Shown: positions 42,741 to 53,030 of the stretch, piece after piece | How the letters are laid out: each line of letters starts with the position of its first letter | Position numbering within the stretch: position 1 is the stretch's first letter | NCBI RefSeq assembly: GCF_030388665.1 | Contig: NZ_CP128848.1 | Span: 5,612-69,611, forward strand | Direction of reading: 5' to 3' | Source of the DNA: Streptomyces flavofungini | Lineage (GTDB): Bacteria; Actinomycetota; Actinomycetes; Streptomycetales; Streptomycetaceae | DNA length: 64,000 bases | Notes under the pieces: generated by a model | Databases searched by the model: none | What the model saw: only the letters and a program-made list of their open reading frames with translations | Told to the model about the DNA's origin: nothing | Program-made: the position numbers and the translations under genes

Positions 42741-42923
42741 TGACTGCGTCACTCCCAAGGGGACTGCGCCGCTGCGCGGCGCCGGGGGAGTGAACCCGGC
42801 TGGCAGTCACCTGCGGTGACTGCGGGGCGGTCCCGGCCTGTCCGGGTCTACCGGCCGTCTCGTGGGGCCGGCCTTTCCGCCTGCTCCCCTGACGGGGAGC
42901 ATTTTCCCTGCTCAAGGGGCTAA
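42723..42923. repeat. Telomere, right-arm copy
   Basis: Mirror of the left-arm telomere; hairpins at 42,737-42,755, 42,766-42,782, 42,803-42,823 and 42,882-42,901. It differs by one base in a G/C-run (G5 at 42,784-42,788 against C6 at 42,655-42,660). Confidence 0.8.
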
Positions 42924-43832
42924 TCGGCCGCTGAATCCCGGTGTCTGATCCCTCCGGCCCTGCGGGCCTCCGGTCACCGGGTCGCGCTCCCGCGCTCCCT
43001 TGCAACTACAGAATGCAGCCACGAGGGGGGCCGTGTCAAGCACCTCGCCCGAATCCGATGATAACCACACACCGTCACAACCGACGCGAACACGACCAGA
43101 ACACTGGTCTACACCACTACAGAAAGGCAAGGAATGGAAATCCGGATCGGATCACAGCATGAGGCGAATCGACGGAAATGCAAAACCGAATCCAGAAAGG
43201 GCAGCGATTCCATGCGAAACCCGCATAGAGAAGCGCGCGACAGACCGATCTACGGAACCCAGAATCCCCCGCACACCACATACAGAAACCACACCACCAA
43301 ACCCACCCTGACCCAACTCCCCGACAAGCAGACCCATCTGGACCCACACCCCACCACCCGCACCCGCCGCTCGACGAGCACCACGCCGCCGCCCGCGGCC
43401 GCCCCGCCGCCGCCGGACGACCGCCGGCGGCCCGACGAGGACAAGCAGCACGGGGCCGACGGCTCGACGAGGACGGCGCACCACGAGGACCACCGCGGCC
43501 GGCCGTGGGGCACGGCACCCGCGCTCGGGCCTCTGCGGAGCACAGGCGGCCGCCGCCAAGCACCACCAGGACCACACCCACAGCCGACACCGGCGACGGC
43601 CGCCGACGAAGAAGGCGCAGCAGAGCACGAGGCGGCCGCGGCCACCTCGTGCCGTCATGACGGCATGACGGCACGACGGCGTCGCCCGGATGGGCCACCA
43701 TCGCACCGTCCCATATTTTGAGACATCTGAACGCCTGGAACTGTTCAAGATCCGAGATGCAACAATGGGTAATACAAACTGTCACCGGAGCCCAGCGCGC
43801 CCTCGCTCCTCACCTGGACGGGACGGCGGACA
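42924..43832. other. Non-coding sub-telomeric region, right copy
   Basis: Mirror of 41,611-42,519, without credible genes. Includes site E (43,648-43,678) and the 43,250-43,400 segment that matches the left plasmid end. Confidence 0.6.
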
Positions 43833-43892
43833 GTTGCCGTCATACCGTCATACCGTCATGCCGTTGCAACGGCATGACGGTATGACGGCAAC
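43833..43892. repeat. Centromere-like site D, right copy
   Basis: Mirror of 41,551-41,610, identical. Confidence 0.65.
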
Positions 43893-43920
43893 AAGCACTT
43901 GAGCAGTACAAACAGCATGG

Positions 43921-44520
43921 TCAGGCACTGATGCCGACAGCAGACACGTAGGCGTAAGCCGCATAGTCGCTGTCGAGGTCGGTGATGATGTCGTCCCAGA
44001 TCTCGTCGAGCGCGTCGGCGTCCTGGGCGGCCCAGGCGTCGACGAGGTCGCCCCACACGGACCGGACGGTGATCGAGCGGTCGGTGAGGTTCGGGCGCTC
44101 TCGGCCCCGGACGACGGCGCTCTGGTCTACGGGGTAGATCTCGACGTTCCGGCCGCGGCCGTCGTTGTCGAGGTGGCGCTTGAGCCAGCCGGAGCGGATC
44201 AGGTTCTCGCGGCGGCGCACCCAGTACGCGGCGTCGAGGCGTTCCAGGTTTGCTGTGGAGGGGCGGGCCTTGCCCTTGAACCAGGACTTCATGGCGCGGT
44301 CGCTGACGCCCTGCGCGCGCAGCTCCTCGCGGCCGGCCTTGCTGTCGAGGTAGCGCAGGCGGGCGTTCTGCCCGCGCGTGGAGCCGATCGGCGAGGCGAT
44401 GCCGGACTGGTAGACGATGCGGTTCAGTTCCAGAATCAGGGCCTGGCCGCCCTTCAGTCCGCGGGCGTTGTACTTCCGCCATTCGCCCCATTCAGCCCAC
44501 AGTCCCGGCGATCCCGCCAT
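43921..44520 (-). CDS. tpg: Tpg-like terminal protein, right copy
   Basis: Identical inverted copy of the gene at 40,923-41,522; see there for motifs. It ends about 1.2 kb from the fold-back centre. Confidence 0.65.
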   Translation of the reverse strand: MAGSPGLWAEWGEWRKYNARGLKGGQALILELNRIVYQSGIASPIGSTRGQNARLRYLDSKAGREELRAQGVSDRAMKSWFKGKARPSTANLERLDAAYWVRRRENLIRSGWLKRHLDNDGRGRNVEIYPVDQSAVVRGRERPNLTDRSITVRSVWGDLVDAWAAQDADALDEIWDDIITDLDSDYAAYAYVSAVGISA

Positions 44521-46094
44521 TACCGTTCACCCCCGAGCGTGTACAGGTTCTTGACCTTCACCTGGCTCAGCGCACGGCCCTCAGGGAAAACCGGTCGCCA
44601 GTCCCCGGCCACATGCAGTTCATCGGTACCGGAAATCTCCACCACAGTCAGACCCGCATTCTTGGCTTTGTAGGCCTTGCGCCACAGGTTCGTGAACGCC
44701 TTTGACCGAATAATGTGCATCCAGTCTGGGCGGCGGATATCTGTGTTCGCGCTGGACTCGCCGATCGTGGACACGAACTTAGAGTACATGGATTTCACGT
44801 ACTCCACGGCGACTTCATCATTCTCAGTGATCGCAGTATCGCGGGATTCCGCGAGAGCACGGCGCAGCTTTTCGAGGAGATTTTCGGTGGCGCCGGAGAG
44901 CATCGCGCGGTGAATCTGGGGCGGGTCGCACAGATTCCACTTCGGGCCCGCACAGTCGAGCAGCAGCCGGACCAGGGAGTCGGGGACCCAGACCGGACCA
45001 GGTTCCTTGCGGGCCCCGAGGGGGTTGGGCAGGTCCTTGTGATCCCATGCGGGCGGGGTGATCTGGTAGACGCCGGACCGCTTCGGGTCATGGACACCCG
45101 TGGTGTCTTCCACGAGTTTCCCGACGGGGAGCCAGCATTTGAACGCGGCGAGATAGGCCGCGTTCATATCGAGGGCGGTCACCCCAATACGTTCACCCTT
45201 TTTCACCGCGTCGAGAACCGTCTTGTTCCGCCACTTCGGGCGGCCCTCCCAGATCTCGTCAGCACCCTTCTGCGACTTCTTCCGCAGAATGCTATCGGTG
45301 GGCGGGAACTTCGAGTGCGCGTAGCGTCCGCCGACCCGGGACCGGTCGAAAAGCGCCATCACGTCGGGGATCGCGGTCTTGATGAGCGCGGCCTGTGCCG
45401 CCTCGATGTCGCCCTGCGCCCCGTTCAGGACATCGCGCACCCGAGCGTGGATCTGGTCGACGAGCGTGCCTGACGCGTACCCAGGCGCCCGGACCGCTGT
45501 AGGCCGCGGGTCCTCCACAGCAGGAGCGGGCACAGGGGAGGAGCCCTCGGCGACCGCCGGACCGGGCTGCGGGTCGCCGCGGTACGGCGTCGCGGGCTCC
45601 CCCGGGCCCGTGGGCGCGTACTCCTCCTGGTCCTCGTCTTCCGGGTGGTCGTCGAGCGGGGCGGCCTCGTCGAGGGCTTCGGCGCACTCCTGGCTCGTCA
45701 GGTGCTGCCAGATGCCTTCCACCGCGTCCGTGGCCGTCTGCCCGCACAGTACGCACGGCCCGCTCAGGGCCTCGCTGCGCGGCACCGACACCGGCTTGGG
45801 GGCGGGAGCGGTGGGCGGTGCGGCGAGCGGGAGCGAGGCCTGCGCAGGGCCGCGGTCGGCGGGCAGTGCCGTCACGGCGTGGGTGGGGCCGGCGAGTAGG
45901 TCGAGCACCGACATGCCGTAGTGCGCGGCGAGTTGGTCGCAGTCATCCAGGGTCCAGTGCGCCTTGCCGGTCTGCTTCCGCGAGACCTGCGCCTGTGCCA
46001 GGCCGATCCCTTCGGCGAGCGTCGCCTGGCGCTCTCCCGCCCGGGTCATGAGCGCCGTCACAGTGAGTCTGAGTAGTTCCTCGGTACTCATCAT
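44520..46094 (-). CDS. tap: Tap-like telomere-associated protein, right copy
   Basis: Identical inverted copy of the gene at 39,349-40,923, with the same TAATG overlap into the Tpg-like gene. Confidence 0.65.
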   Translation of the reverse strand: MMSTEELLRLTVTALMTRAGERQATLAEGIGLAQAQVSRKQTGKAHWTLDDCDQLAAHYGMSVLDLLAGPTHAVTALPADRGPAQASLPLAAPPTAPAPKPVSVPRSEALSGPCVLCGQTATDAVEGIWQHLTSQECAEALDEAAPLDDHPEDEDQEEYAPTGPGEPATPYRGDPQPGPAVAEGSSPVPAPAVEDPRPTAVRAPGYASGTLVDQIHARVRDVLNGAQGDIEAAQAALIKTAIPDVMALFDRSRVGGRYAHSKFPPTDSILRKKSQKGADEIWEGRPKWRNKTVLDAVKKGERIGVTALDMNAAYLAAFKCWLPVGKLVEDTTGVHDPKRSGVYQITPPAWDHKDLPNPLGARKEPGPVWVPDSLVRLLLDCAGPKWNLCDPPQIHRAMLSGATENLLEKLRRALAESRDTAITENDEVAVEYVKSMYSKFVSTIGESSANTDIRRPDWMHIIRSKAFTNLWRKAYKAKNAGLTVVEISGTDELHVAGDWRPVFPEGRALSQVKVKNLYTLGGER

Positions 46095-46267
46095 GGACCC
46101 TAATCTAGCATCCGCAATGCGATTTCCGCATACATGATGCGTAACTGGCGCTACTCCACCCTGACGGTATGCCCGCGCCACACCACAGCCGCGACACGAA
46201 GAACCGCCCCGACCCGCCGCCGGGCACGGCGACGTCGGGGCGGCCGGGGGCTGTTGCCCAGACCGCG

Positions 46268-46660
46268 TCAGGCGGCGGGAGTGGGACGGGGACGGATCTG
46301 TTCGGCGAGAGCGTGGGCCAGGTCCTCGCGGCTGTGGGCAAGCTGAATCAAGGCTCGGACGATGGCGGACTTGTCGACGGGACGGCCCAGGTACCGGCGC
46401 AGCCCGAGGGCGATCTCATCGAAAGCGACAGCATCGGCGGAGTCGAGGAGCAGCGTGTACTTGCTGCGGGAGGCGGCGGCCGGCGGCTGTTCCTCCTTCG
46501 GCCCACCCTTCGCATCCGATGCCGTCATGCCGTTGCGCCGTCGTGCCGTTGTGCCGTCAGGCTTCCCTTGATCTGCGGCGTTGTCGTCGAATCGGCTGCT
46601 CAGGCCAGCGAGGAGATCGTCAACGCCCGAGGTGTCGACGGGGTCGAAGTTCTTTGCCAT
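46268..46660 (-). CDS. parB: Small ParB-like partition protein, right copy
   Basis: Identical inverted copy of 38,783-39,175; the in-gene repeats (site C) lie at 46,519-46,558. Confidence 0.7.
   Translation of the reverse strand: MAKNFDPVDTSGVDDLLAGLSSRFDDNAADQGKPDGTTARRRNGMTASDAKGGPKEEQPPAAASRSKYTLLLDSADAVAFDEIALGLRRYLGRPVDKSAIVRALIQLAHSREDLAHALAEQIRPRPTPAA
46519..46558. repeat. Centromere-like site C, right copy
   Basis: Mirror of 38,885-38,924, within parB. Confidence 0.6.
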
Positions 46661-47454
46661 CAGGCGGAGACCTCCACATCGGTCAGGAGACCGGACTTCA
46701 CCGCAAGGTCGCGGAACATCTCGGCGACGTCGCTCTTGGGCGCGTACTGGGCGATGGTCTGCCCCTTGTGCTTGGACTCGGTCACAGCGGTACGCATCGG
46801 GATCTCCCCGACCACGGGCAGCGACAGCGCGTGGATCGCCTCGTACACACCCTGAGTGAAGGTCGAGAAGGGGCGCGCGACGCGGTTGAGGACGATGCCC
46901 CGGTAGAGCGGCGGAGTGGTGCGGGTCTCCTTGGTCAGGGTCGCCGTCTGCCCGAGGAACAGCTTCAGTGCCTCGATCGCGAAGGTGTCGACGTCCATCG
47001 GCACGAGCGCGTCTTTGGCCCAGACGATGACGTTGTCAGTGTCGATCTCCAGCGCCGGGCGGCAGTCCACGATGATGTGGTCGAAGTCTTCGTCGAAGTG
47101 TTCCAGGACCCACTCCAGTCGGTGCTCCTTGGAGCGGGTGCCGTACAGGTGCCGGGCGAGGGTGAACATGTCGAGCGCGCTCGGGATCACCCACAGGTTC
47201 TCGCTGTGCTGCCGGATCAGGTTCCGCGCTTCCTCAAGGCCGGTGTCCTTGAGCATGGCCTGAGTGAGCGTCAACTCGTCGGTGGGGTTCAGCCGGCTCA
47301 TGCCGAGTCCGGTCGTCAGGTTGCCCTGCGGGTCGAGGTCGACCAGGAGGACGCGCTTCCCCGCGGCTGCGAGCGTGCCCCCCAAGTGCATGGTCGTGGT
47401 GGTCTTCGCGACGCCGCCCTTCTGGTTCAGCATCGCGGTCCTGGTGGTTGTCAT
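46660..47454 (-). CDS. parA: ParA-type partition ATPase, right copy
   Basis: Identical inverted copy of 37,989-38,783. Confidence 0.85.
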   Translation of the reverse strand: MTTTRTAMLNQKGGVAKTTTTMHLGGTLAAAGKRVLLVDLDPQGNLTTGLGMSRLNPTDELTLTQAMLKDTGLEEARNLIRQHSENLWVIPSALDMFTLARHLYGTRSKEHRLEWVLEHFDEDFDHIIVDCRPALEIDTDNVIVWAKDALVPMDVDTFAIEALKLFLGQTATLTKETRTTPPLYRGIVLNRVARPFSTFTQGVYEAIHALSLPVVGEIPMRTAVTESKHKGQTIAQYAPKSDVAEMFRDLAVKSGLLTDVEVSA

Positions 47455-47472
47455 GGCCCGGGACTCTACCGC

Positions 47473-47522
47473 GTGACGGCACACCGTTACGACGGTGCAA
47501 CGGCATAACGGTGTGCCGTCAC
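47473..47522. repeat. Centromere-like site B, right copy
   Basis: Mirror of 37,921-37,970, upstream of the inverted parA. Confidence 0.7.
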
Positions 47523-47784
47523 AAAGCAACTGACCTGCCATGATCTAGTGAGAGAACCCCTCATGTGGGTGACAGCACAGTGGCTTGCGGGCTCTCGGGA
47601 ACGGCGAGAGCATCCGCAGAAAGCCTGGAAACAGGCTTCCACAGACTTCGGTGAGCGCCCCGGTTCGCGTCGCGCGTCCGGGGCCGCGCGTTGCGGCCGA
47701 CGAGCCGCAACCGCTGCGAACGGGGCCCTCACCGCGTCGTCCGGTGGGGGCCCCGCCTACGGGTTCGCCCTGCTCGATGGGGCG

Positions 47785-47976
47785 TCACTGCCGCCTTTCC
47801 GTGCGTGCCCGGTAGGTCTGCATGGCTGCGGACTGGGCGCACTTCCACGCGGCGCGCATCCGGTTCCCCACCGGGCAGTAGTTCTCTCGCTGGCAGGGAG
47901 CACAGCCGTAGAGGTGCCCCATGTAGCGCGCGTACAGCTCGTCCGCACGCGATGCGGCCTGGTCGGTGGCGTTCAC
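47785..47976 (-). CDS. Small cysteine-containing protein, right copy
   Basis: Identical inverted copy of 37,467-37,658. Confidence 0.55.
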   Translation of the reverse strand: MNATDQAASRADELYARYMGHLYGCAPCQRENYCPVGNRMRAAWKCAQSAAMQTYRARTERRQ

Positions 47977-48488
47977 GACTCAACCGCCTTCAGCGCCTCG
48001 ACGGTGGACAGTAGTGCGGTGAGGTGGGCGGGGTCGCACAGGTGCCCGCGGCGCGACGGTGGCACCGCCCAGTACGTGACAGGCGAGACCCTCTTCCCGA
48101 TCCGCGGCACGGCGAGGTACGTGCCGCTCCGGAGCCGGTCTGCGGGCCCCCGCCATGCGGCGTCGGGGGCCACGAGCACGTAGTAGCAGCCGCTGCCCGT
48201 GCGGGTGTCGCAGATGACGGGGCCGTACAGCCAGTCGGCCAGGGCCTGATCCACCACGTCCGCCTGGTCGCTGCCCAGCGCGGCGTGGACGAGCCGGCCG
48301 GGGACGCGGATGGCGTCGAAGCGCTCGCCGAGCGGCAGGAGCGCGACTCCATGGTCAGCCCACTCCGATACAGCCTGACGCGCTACGGGGTGGGCGTGTG
48401 CGAACCAGTCGGCGATAGCGCCGTGGTCGGGGCTCTGCTCCCGTGCGCTGCTTTCCGGGCCCGGCAGGGGGACCTTACTCTCGGCCAT
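47973..48488 (-). CDS. Primase/polymerase-domain-like protein, right copy
   Basis: Identical inverted copy of 36,955-37,470. Confidence 0.55.
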   Translation of the reverse strand: MAESKVPLPGPESSAREQSPDHGAIADWFAHAHPVARQAVSEWADHGVALLPLGERFDAIRVPGRLVHAALGSDQADVVDQALADWLYGPVICDTRTGSGCYYVLVAPDAAWRGPADRLRSGTYLAVPRIGKRVSPVTYWAVPPSRRGHLCDPAHLTALLSTVEALKAVES

Positions 48489-48674
48489 GTCGACTCCTTG
48501 TGGTCGGCCATGCCCCCGGGCCGTAACGGCGGTCGCGGGGGTCCGTACATCTGAGTCAACTCCTCCGAGCACCCGTCGACTTGCACAGGTTTTGCACAGA
48601 GCCGCTGCGGGCACCCGTCCGGCCTGTGAGCATGGACGGAACGGCTATGTGGCTCCCAGAAAGACTTGATTGCC

Positions 48675-49862
48675 ATGGGCACTACGACGGATCCGGCACC
48701 GGGCGCGAACGTCGCCCTGCTCCGCACGACGCGCGGCTGGTCTCAGGCCCGGCTCGCCCGCGAAGCGCACGTCTCCCACTCCCTGCTGAGCAAGGTCGAG
48801 GTGGGGGACCGTCCGCTCACCCCGGCCGTGGCGGCCGCGCTGGGCCGGGCGCTGGGCCTGAGCATGGCGGAGGTACAGGGACAGGCGTCCGTCGCCGCTG
48901 ACGACGAACCCCTGCTGTCCGAACTGCGGTCGGCGATGCGGGACTACGACCTACCCCAGGGCCAGGCCGTGCCCGAGGGCCGCATCAGGGCCGACCTGGA
49001 GACGGCCGACCGGCGTCGCGATGCGGTCGACGTCGCCGCCCTGCTCCGGATGCTGCCCGCACTGCTGCGGGACGCCACCACGTACGCGCACACGCAGAAC
49101 ACGGCCGAGTCGTGGTCGGCGCTCGCCGACACCTACAGCACGGTGTACTGGCTCGCCGCCCGGCACCGCTGGATGGACTTGGCCGAACTCGCCGTGACGC
49201 GCCAGCGGTGGGCCATCGAGCAGCAGCCCAACCCGATCGGCGAGGCCTTCGCCGATCGCGACCGGGCAGGCACTTACCTGAACTTCGGCGACGTCGAGCG
49301 CGGCCTGGACGTCGTCGACCGCGCGATCGTGACCGTGCAGTCCACCCCGCTCTCGACCACCGACCGCGACCTGGCCGTGGGCATCCTGAACCTTCGCGGC
49401 ATGACCCTCGCGGGCCGACTCACCGACAAGCGGCAGGGTCTGCGGGAGGCTGAACGACACATCCGCTCCGCGTGGAACGCGGCCGGCGCCTTCAGCCACG
49501 ACGTCGATGCACACGGGCTCACCTTCGGACCGCAGAACTGTTTCACGCACGTCCTGGCGACCCGCGTGGACCTCGGCCGGACGCGGGACGCACTCGCGCT
49601 CACCGACGACCTGGACGCGGCCGTCGCAGGGCTTCCACCGACCCGGGTCGCACCCACCAAGATCAACTATGCGCGCGCTCAACTCGCCGTCGGCGACCGC
49701 GACGGCGCACTGGAAAGCCTGGGCGCAGCGTTCGACGCGGCGCCGCAGATGGCCCGCATCCACCCCATGGGGCGCGAAGTCCTGCGTGTCCTCGTGTCGC
49801 TGCACCGACGCTCAAACCCTCAGTTGCTGCGGCTCGCTCGGCTCTCCGGCGTCAGCCCCTGA
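48675..49862 (+). CDS. Xre-TPR regulator, right copy
   Basis: Identical inverted copy of 35,581-36,768. Confidence 0.8.
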   Translation: MGTTTDPAPGANVALLRTTRGWSQARLAREAHVSHSLLSKVEVGDRPLTPAVAAALGRALGLSMAEVQGQASVAADDEPLLSELRSAMRDYDLPQGQAVPEGRIRADLETADRRRDAVDVAALLRMLPALLRDATTYAHTQNTAESWSALADTYSTVYWLAARHRWMDLAELAVTRQRWAIEQQPNPIGEAFADRDRAGTYLNFGDVERGLDVVDRAIVTVQSTPLSTTDRDLAVGILNLRGMTLAGRLTDKRQGLREAERHIRSAWNAAGAFSHDVDAHGLTFGPQNCFTHVLATRVDLGRTRDALALTDDLDAAVAGLPPTRVAPTKINYARAQLAVGDRDGALESLGAAFDAAPQMARIHPMGREVLRVLVSLHRRSNPQLLRLARLSGVSP

Positions 49863-49882
49863 CAGCCCTCAGTACCGAGCCA

Positions 49883-49926
49883 CCGTCACAACGGCACGAC
49901 GTCATACCGTCATGCCGTTGTGACGG
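49883..49926. repeat. Centromere-like site A, right copy
   Basis: Mirror of 35,517-35,560. Confidence 0.6.
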
Positions 49927-49962
49927 CATCGATCACTTGACCTGCTATTTCACCGGGTCAGG

Positions 49963-51351
49963 TCAACAGCCCATGGAGGACAGCCGCGCCAGGTGACCTT
50001 GGAAGGCCAGTTCTACGATCCGGCCGCTGGCTCCGTTCCTGTTCTTCGCCACGATGGCCTCGACCGTGCCCGACGTGGGGCCGGTGTCGGTGCCGTCCTC
50101 GGCGAGTTCCCGGTGGAGCAGCACGATGATGTTGGAGTCCTGCTCGATGGCGCTGGACTCCTTGAAGTCCGAGACGAGCGGGCGGCGGCCGACGGCGCCG
50201 CGGTTGAACTGGGCGAGGGCGACGACGGGCACCTGGAACTCCACAGCGAGGAGCTTGAGGCCGCGGCTGATGTCGGCGACTTCCTGCGCACGGTTGGAGT
50301 TCTTGTTGGTGCCCTCGGGAGTCATGAGTTGCAGGTAGTCGGCGACGACGATCGCGGGGGCGTGGCCGCGTGCGGTCATCCAGCGCATCCGTGCGCGGAT
50401 CTTCGACAGCGAGAGGTTCGCGCTGTCGTCCAGGACGAAGTGGTGGGCGGTGGCGAGGCGTTCGCTGATTTTGCGGATGCGCTCCCAGTCCCGGTCGGTG
50501 ACCTTGCGTCGGACGAGGCTGTCGAGGTTGACCCCGGCTTCGGCAGCGGTGAGCCGGGCCATCAGCTCACTGCCGCTCATTTCCATGCTGGCGACCATCG
50601 CAGGCTTGCCGTGCTTGAGCGCGGCGTGAGCGACGAGGTTCATGCCGAACAGCGACTTGCCGCCTGCCGTCGCGGCGCCCACGGTGACCAACTGGCCGGG
50701 CTTGAGTTGGATCACGTCGTTCAGGTCGGGCCACGGGGTGTCGAGCGCGTTGGGGTCGGCGCCGTCCTGGAGCTCGTCGACGAAGCCCTGCCAGCGGTCG
50801 GCGACCGACAGCGGCGGCGCGGCCTCGACGGTGCCGGTCGCGGCCGCTTGCACCTGGGCCATGGCGTCCTGAACGATCTGGTCGGCGTCCTCGGTCTGCG
50901 CGTACGCCTGCGCCACCATGCGGGTACCGGCCTCGATGACCTGCCGCAGCGCGGCGCGCCCGCGGACAATTTCGGCATAGTATGCGCCGTTCGCCGCCGT
51001 AGGCACCGTCTGCACCAGAGTGTGCAGATACGAGGCGCCCCCGACCTTGGTGAGCTCACCGCGTTTGGTGAGCTCGGCGGCAACCGTGATCGGGTCGATT
51101 CGCGGCTTGCCGATGCTGGTGGCGTACATGTCGAGGATGGCCCGGTAGATCGTTTCGTGCGCGGGGCGGTAGAAGTCCTCCGGGCCGCGCAGGATCGAGG
51201 AGACCTCGTCGACGACCTGCGTAGCCGTGGCGGGGGAGGGCACCAGCATTGCGCCGAGGACGGCTTGTTCGGCTCCGGTGTCGTTCGGCGGGACCCGGTT
51301 GAACCCGGCGTCGTCGGTCTCTGCGGTGTCGGGAAGTTCTGCGATGCTCAC
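49963..51351 (-). CDS. DnaB-like replicative helicase, right copy
   Basis: Identical inverted copy of 34,092-35,480. Confidence 0.85.
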   Translation of the reverse strand: MSIAELPDTAETDDAGFNRVPPNDTGAEQAVLGAMLVPSPATATQVVDEVSSILRGPEDFYRPAHETIYRAILDMYATSIGKPRIDPITVAAELTKRGELTKVGGASYLHTLVQTVPTAANGAYYAEIVRGRAALRQVIEAGTRMVAQAYAQTEDADQIVQDAMAQVQAAATGTVEAAPPLSVADRWQGFVDELQDGADPNALDTPWPDLNDVIQLKPGQLVTVGAATAGGKSLFGMNLVAHAALKHGKPAMVASMEMSGSELMARLTAAEAGVNLDSLVRRKVTDRDWERIRKISERLATAHHFVLDDSANLSLSKIRARMRWMTARGHAPAIVVADYLQLMTPEGTNKNSNRAQEVADISRGLKLLAVEFQVPVVALAQFNRGAVGRRPLVSDFKESSAIEQDSNIIVLLHRELAEDGTDTGPTSGTVEAIVAKNRNGASGRIVELAFQGHLARLSSMGC

Positions 51352-51542
51352 GCGTAGAGCTCCTGTTCGGGGAGTTTCGAGCGGCGGCCGGACCCTGGCG
51401 AGGATTCCCGGCCGCCGCCGTCATGTTCAGAGGGCCCACAGAGGGGCCTGAGCGCCCCCGAGCGCGCCGACGAGGGGCCCTCGGGCCTTCCGGACATCCG
51501 GTGATCGCTTGGGCCGCCACAGGGCCGTCTGCGATCTCCGGA

Positions 51543-52648
51543 TCAGGTTCCGGCGGCTGCGGACTTCCGGACCTTGCCGGGGTGGCAATCGGCGCATGGC
51601 GCAGTGGTGCGCCACCCCTCCTCGTTCTCCGTGGTCTTCATCCGGGTGAGCTCGTCACAGTCCAGATCACCACAGTGCGGCGGCAACTCGGCGCCGGACT
51701 GCCGGAGTTGCCGGACCTGGCCGGGCACGGTGGCGGTGGCGGCCGCGCGATGGCGGCGGACCAGGTTCTCAATCCGCGTCTTGAGCGCGCCCTGCGGGTT
51801 GTTCGGCCGCTGGCCCTTGGTCAGTTCAGCGACCAGGGCGTCATCGAGCTTCCACCCCTGGGCCGTGGTGCTGTCCACGAGCAGTGGGGCGTATCGCTTC
51901 GCCGTCGGACGGCCGACCGCGAACGGCGCGGGCAGCTCCTGAAGGAACTCCTCCGCGTCCGCGATAGCCCCTGCGTCGAACTCGGCTTCCGCCGCCTCCC
52001 CCCGCGAAGCGGGGTCGCTGTGACCCTCGGTGCCGGTGAGGGGGTTGGGGGAGGTGGTATCCACCACCTCCGGGGGGGGTGTGGGGGGGAACCGCCATTG
52101 GAGGCACATGGTGCGACCTGCGGGTTTGCCGCATCCACCATGTGTGGCGGTTCACCATGTGTGGTGATTGGAGGCACATGGTGCGACCTGCGGGTTTCCC
52201 TTTTACCCCCATTCCATGTGCCTTCATTGGAGGCACATGGCGCGACCTGCGTGTTTACCTGCTCGGCAGAGACGACCTCGATCCGCTCCTGGGGAGGCTT
52301 CGGACGCTTCGAGATCTCGTAACGCATCCCGACCATCCGGCCGCCCTCGCCCTTGATCCGGTACGCGCGGATGTATCCGGCCTTGCGGATCAGAGCGAGC
52401 TCACGCCGTACGGCGTCCTCGCCGAGCGGCTTGCCGTTCGCGGACTTCCAGCCCATCGCGCGGAACCAGCCCACCAGTTCGGCGACGTCGAAGTCCTCGC
52501 CGGGCGGCATGAACCACAGGGCCTGTACCACGGCGATCGTCAGCGGCTGCCAGCCGTGCCCGAAGAACGTTTCCTCGGTGATCGTCACACTCGGCTCGGG
52601 CTCGATCGCCCGAACCCACGTCTCGCTCATCTGCTGCGGTCTCGTCAT
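51543..52648 (-). CDS. Rep1-like replication protein, right copy, same frame change
   Basis: Identical inverted copy of 32,795-33,900. The same two runs, here as G8 and G7 near 52,072-52,089, are present, so the frame change is shared by both arms. Confidence 0.7.
52097..52251. repeat. Origin iterons, right copy
   Basis: Mirror of 33,192-33,346 with three 26-mer iterons inside the Rep1-like gene. Confidence 0.75.
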
Positions 52649-53030
52649 CGGTCCACCTCGGGAGCGGAACGGACGGCGTCCGATGAGTGCGGCACGGCTG
52701 TCTCGGGCCCCTCGATGGCCCGACTGAATGTGGGTGCGGGGGCATTCTGTAGCACCTGTTGCGGCCTCTCGTAGCCGCTGACCGGGTGTGAAAGGCCGAG
52801 ACTCGGATCGAAATCCGTCCTCGCCTGCTCTACACTCGGCAGCGTGTGGGCCCCCCGGGGCTGGGTTCAAGTAGGTGTTGACGCACCTGCTCCAGCCGGA
52901 ACCGGGGGGTTCGGTTTTTCTAGATCACGTATTACTGGGAGTCAGCGTACTCCCCTTGTGACTCTCCGTGCGTTCCCGCAGTGACCTGCGGGTTCTCTCC
53001 ATGCATAGGGGGCATGCGCTCTTCACCTCG

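Noticed and set aside
42438..43005. Frames spanning the telomere hairpins and the fold-back centre
   Set aside because: They are the same palindromic DNA read from both sides and change frame at the C-run; hairpin DNA explains them.
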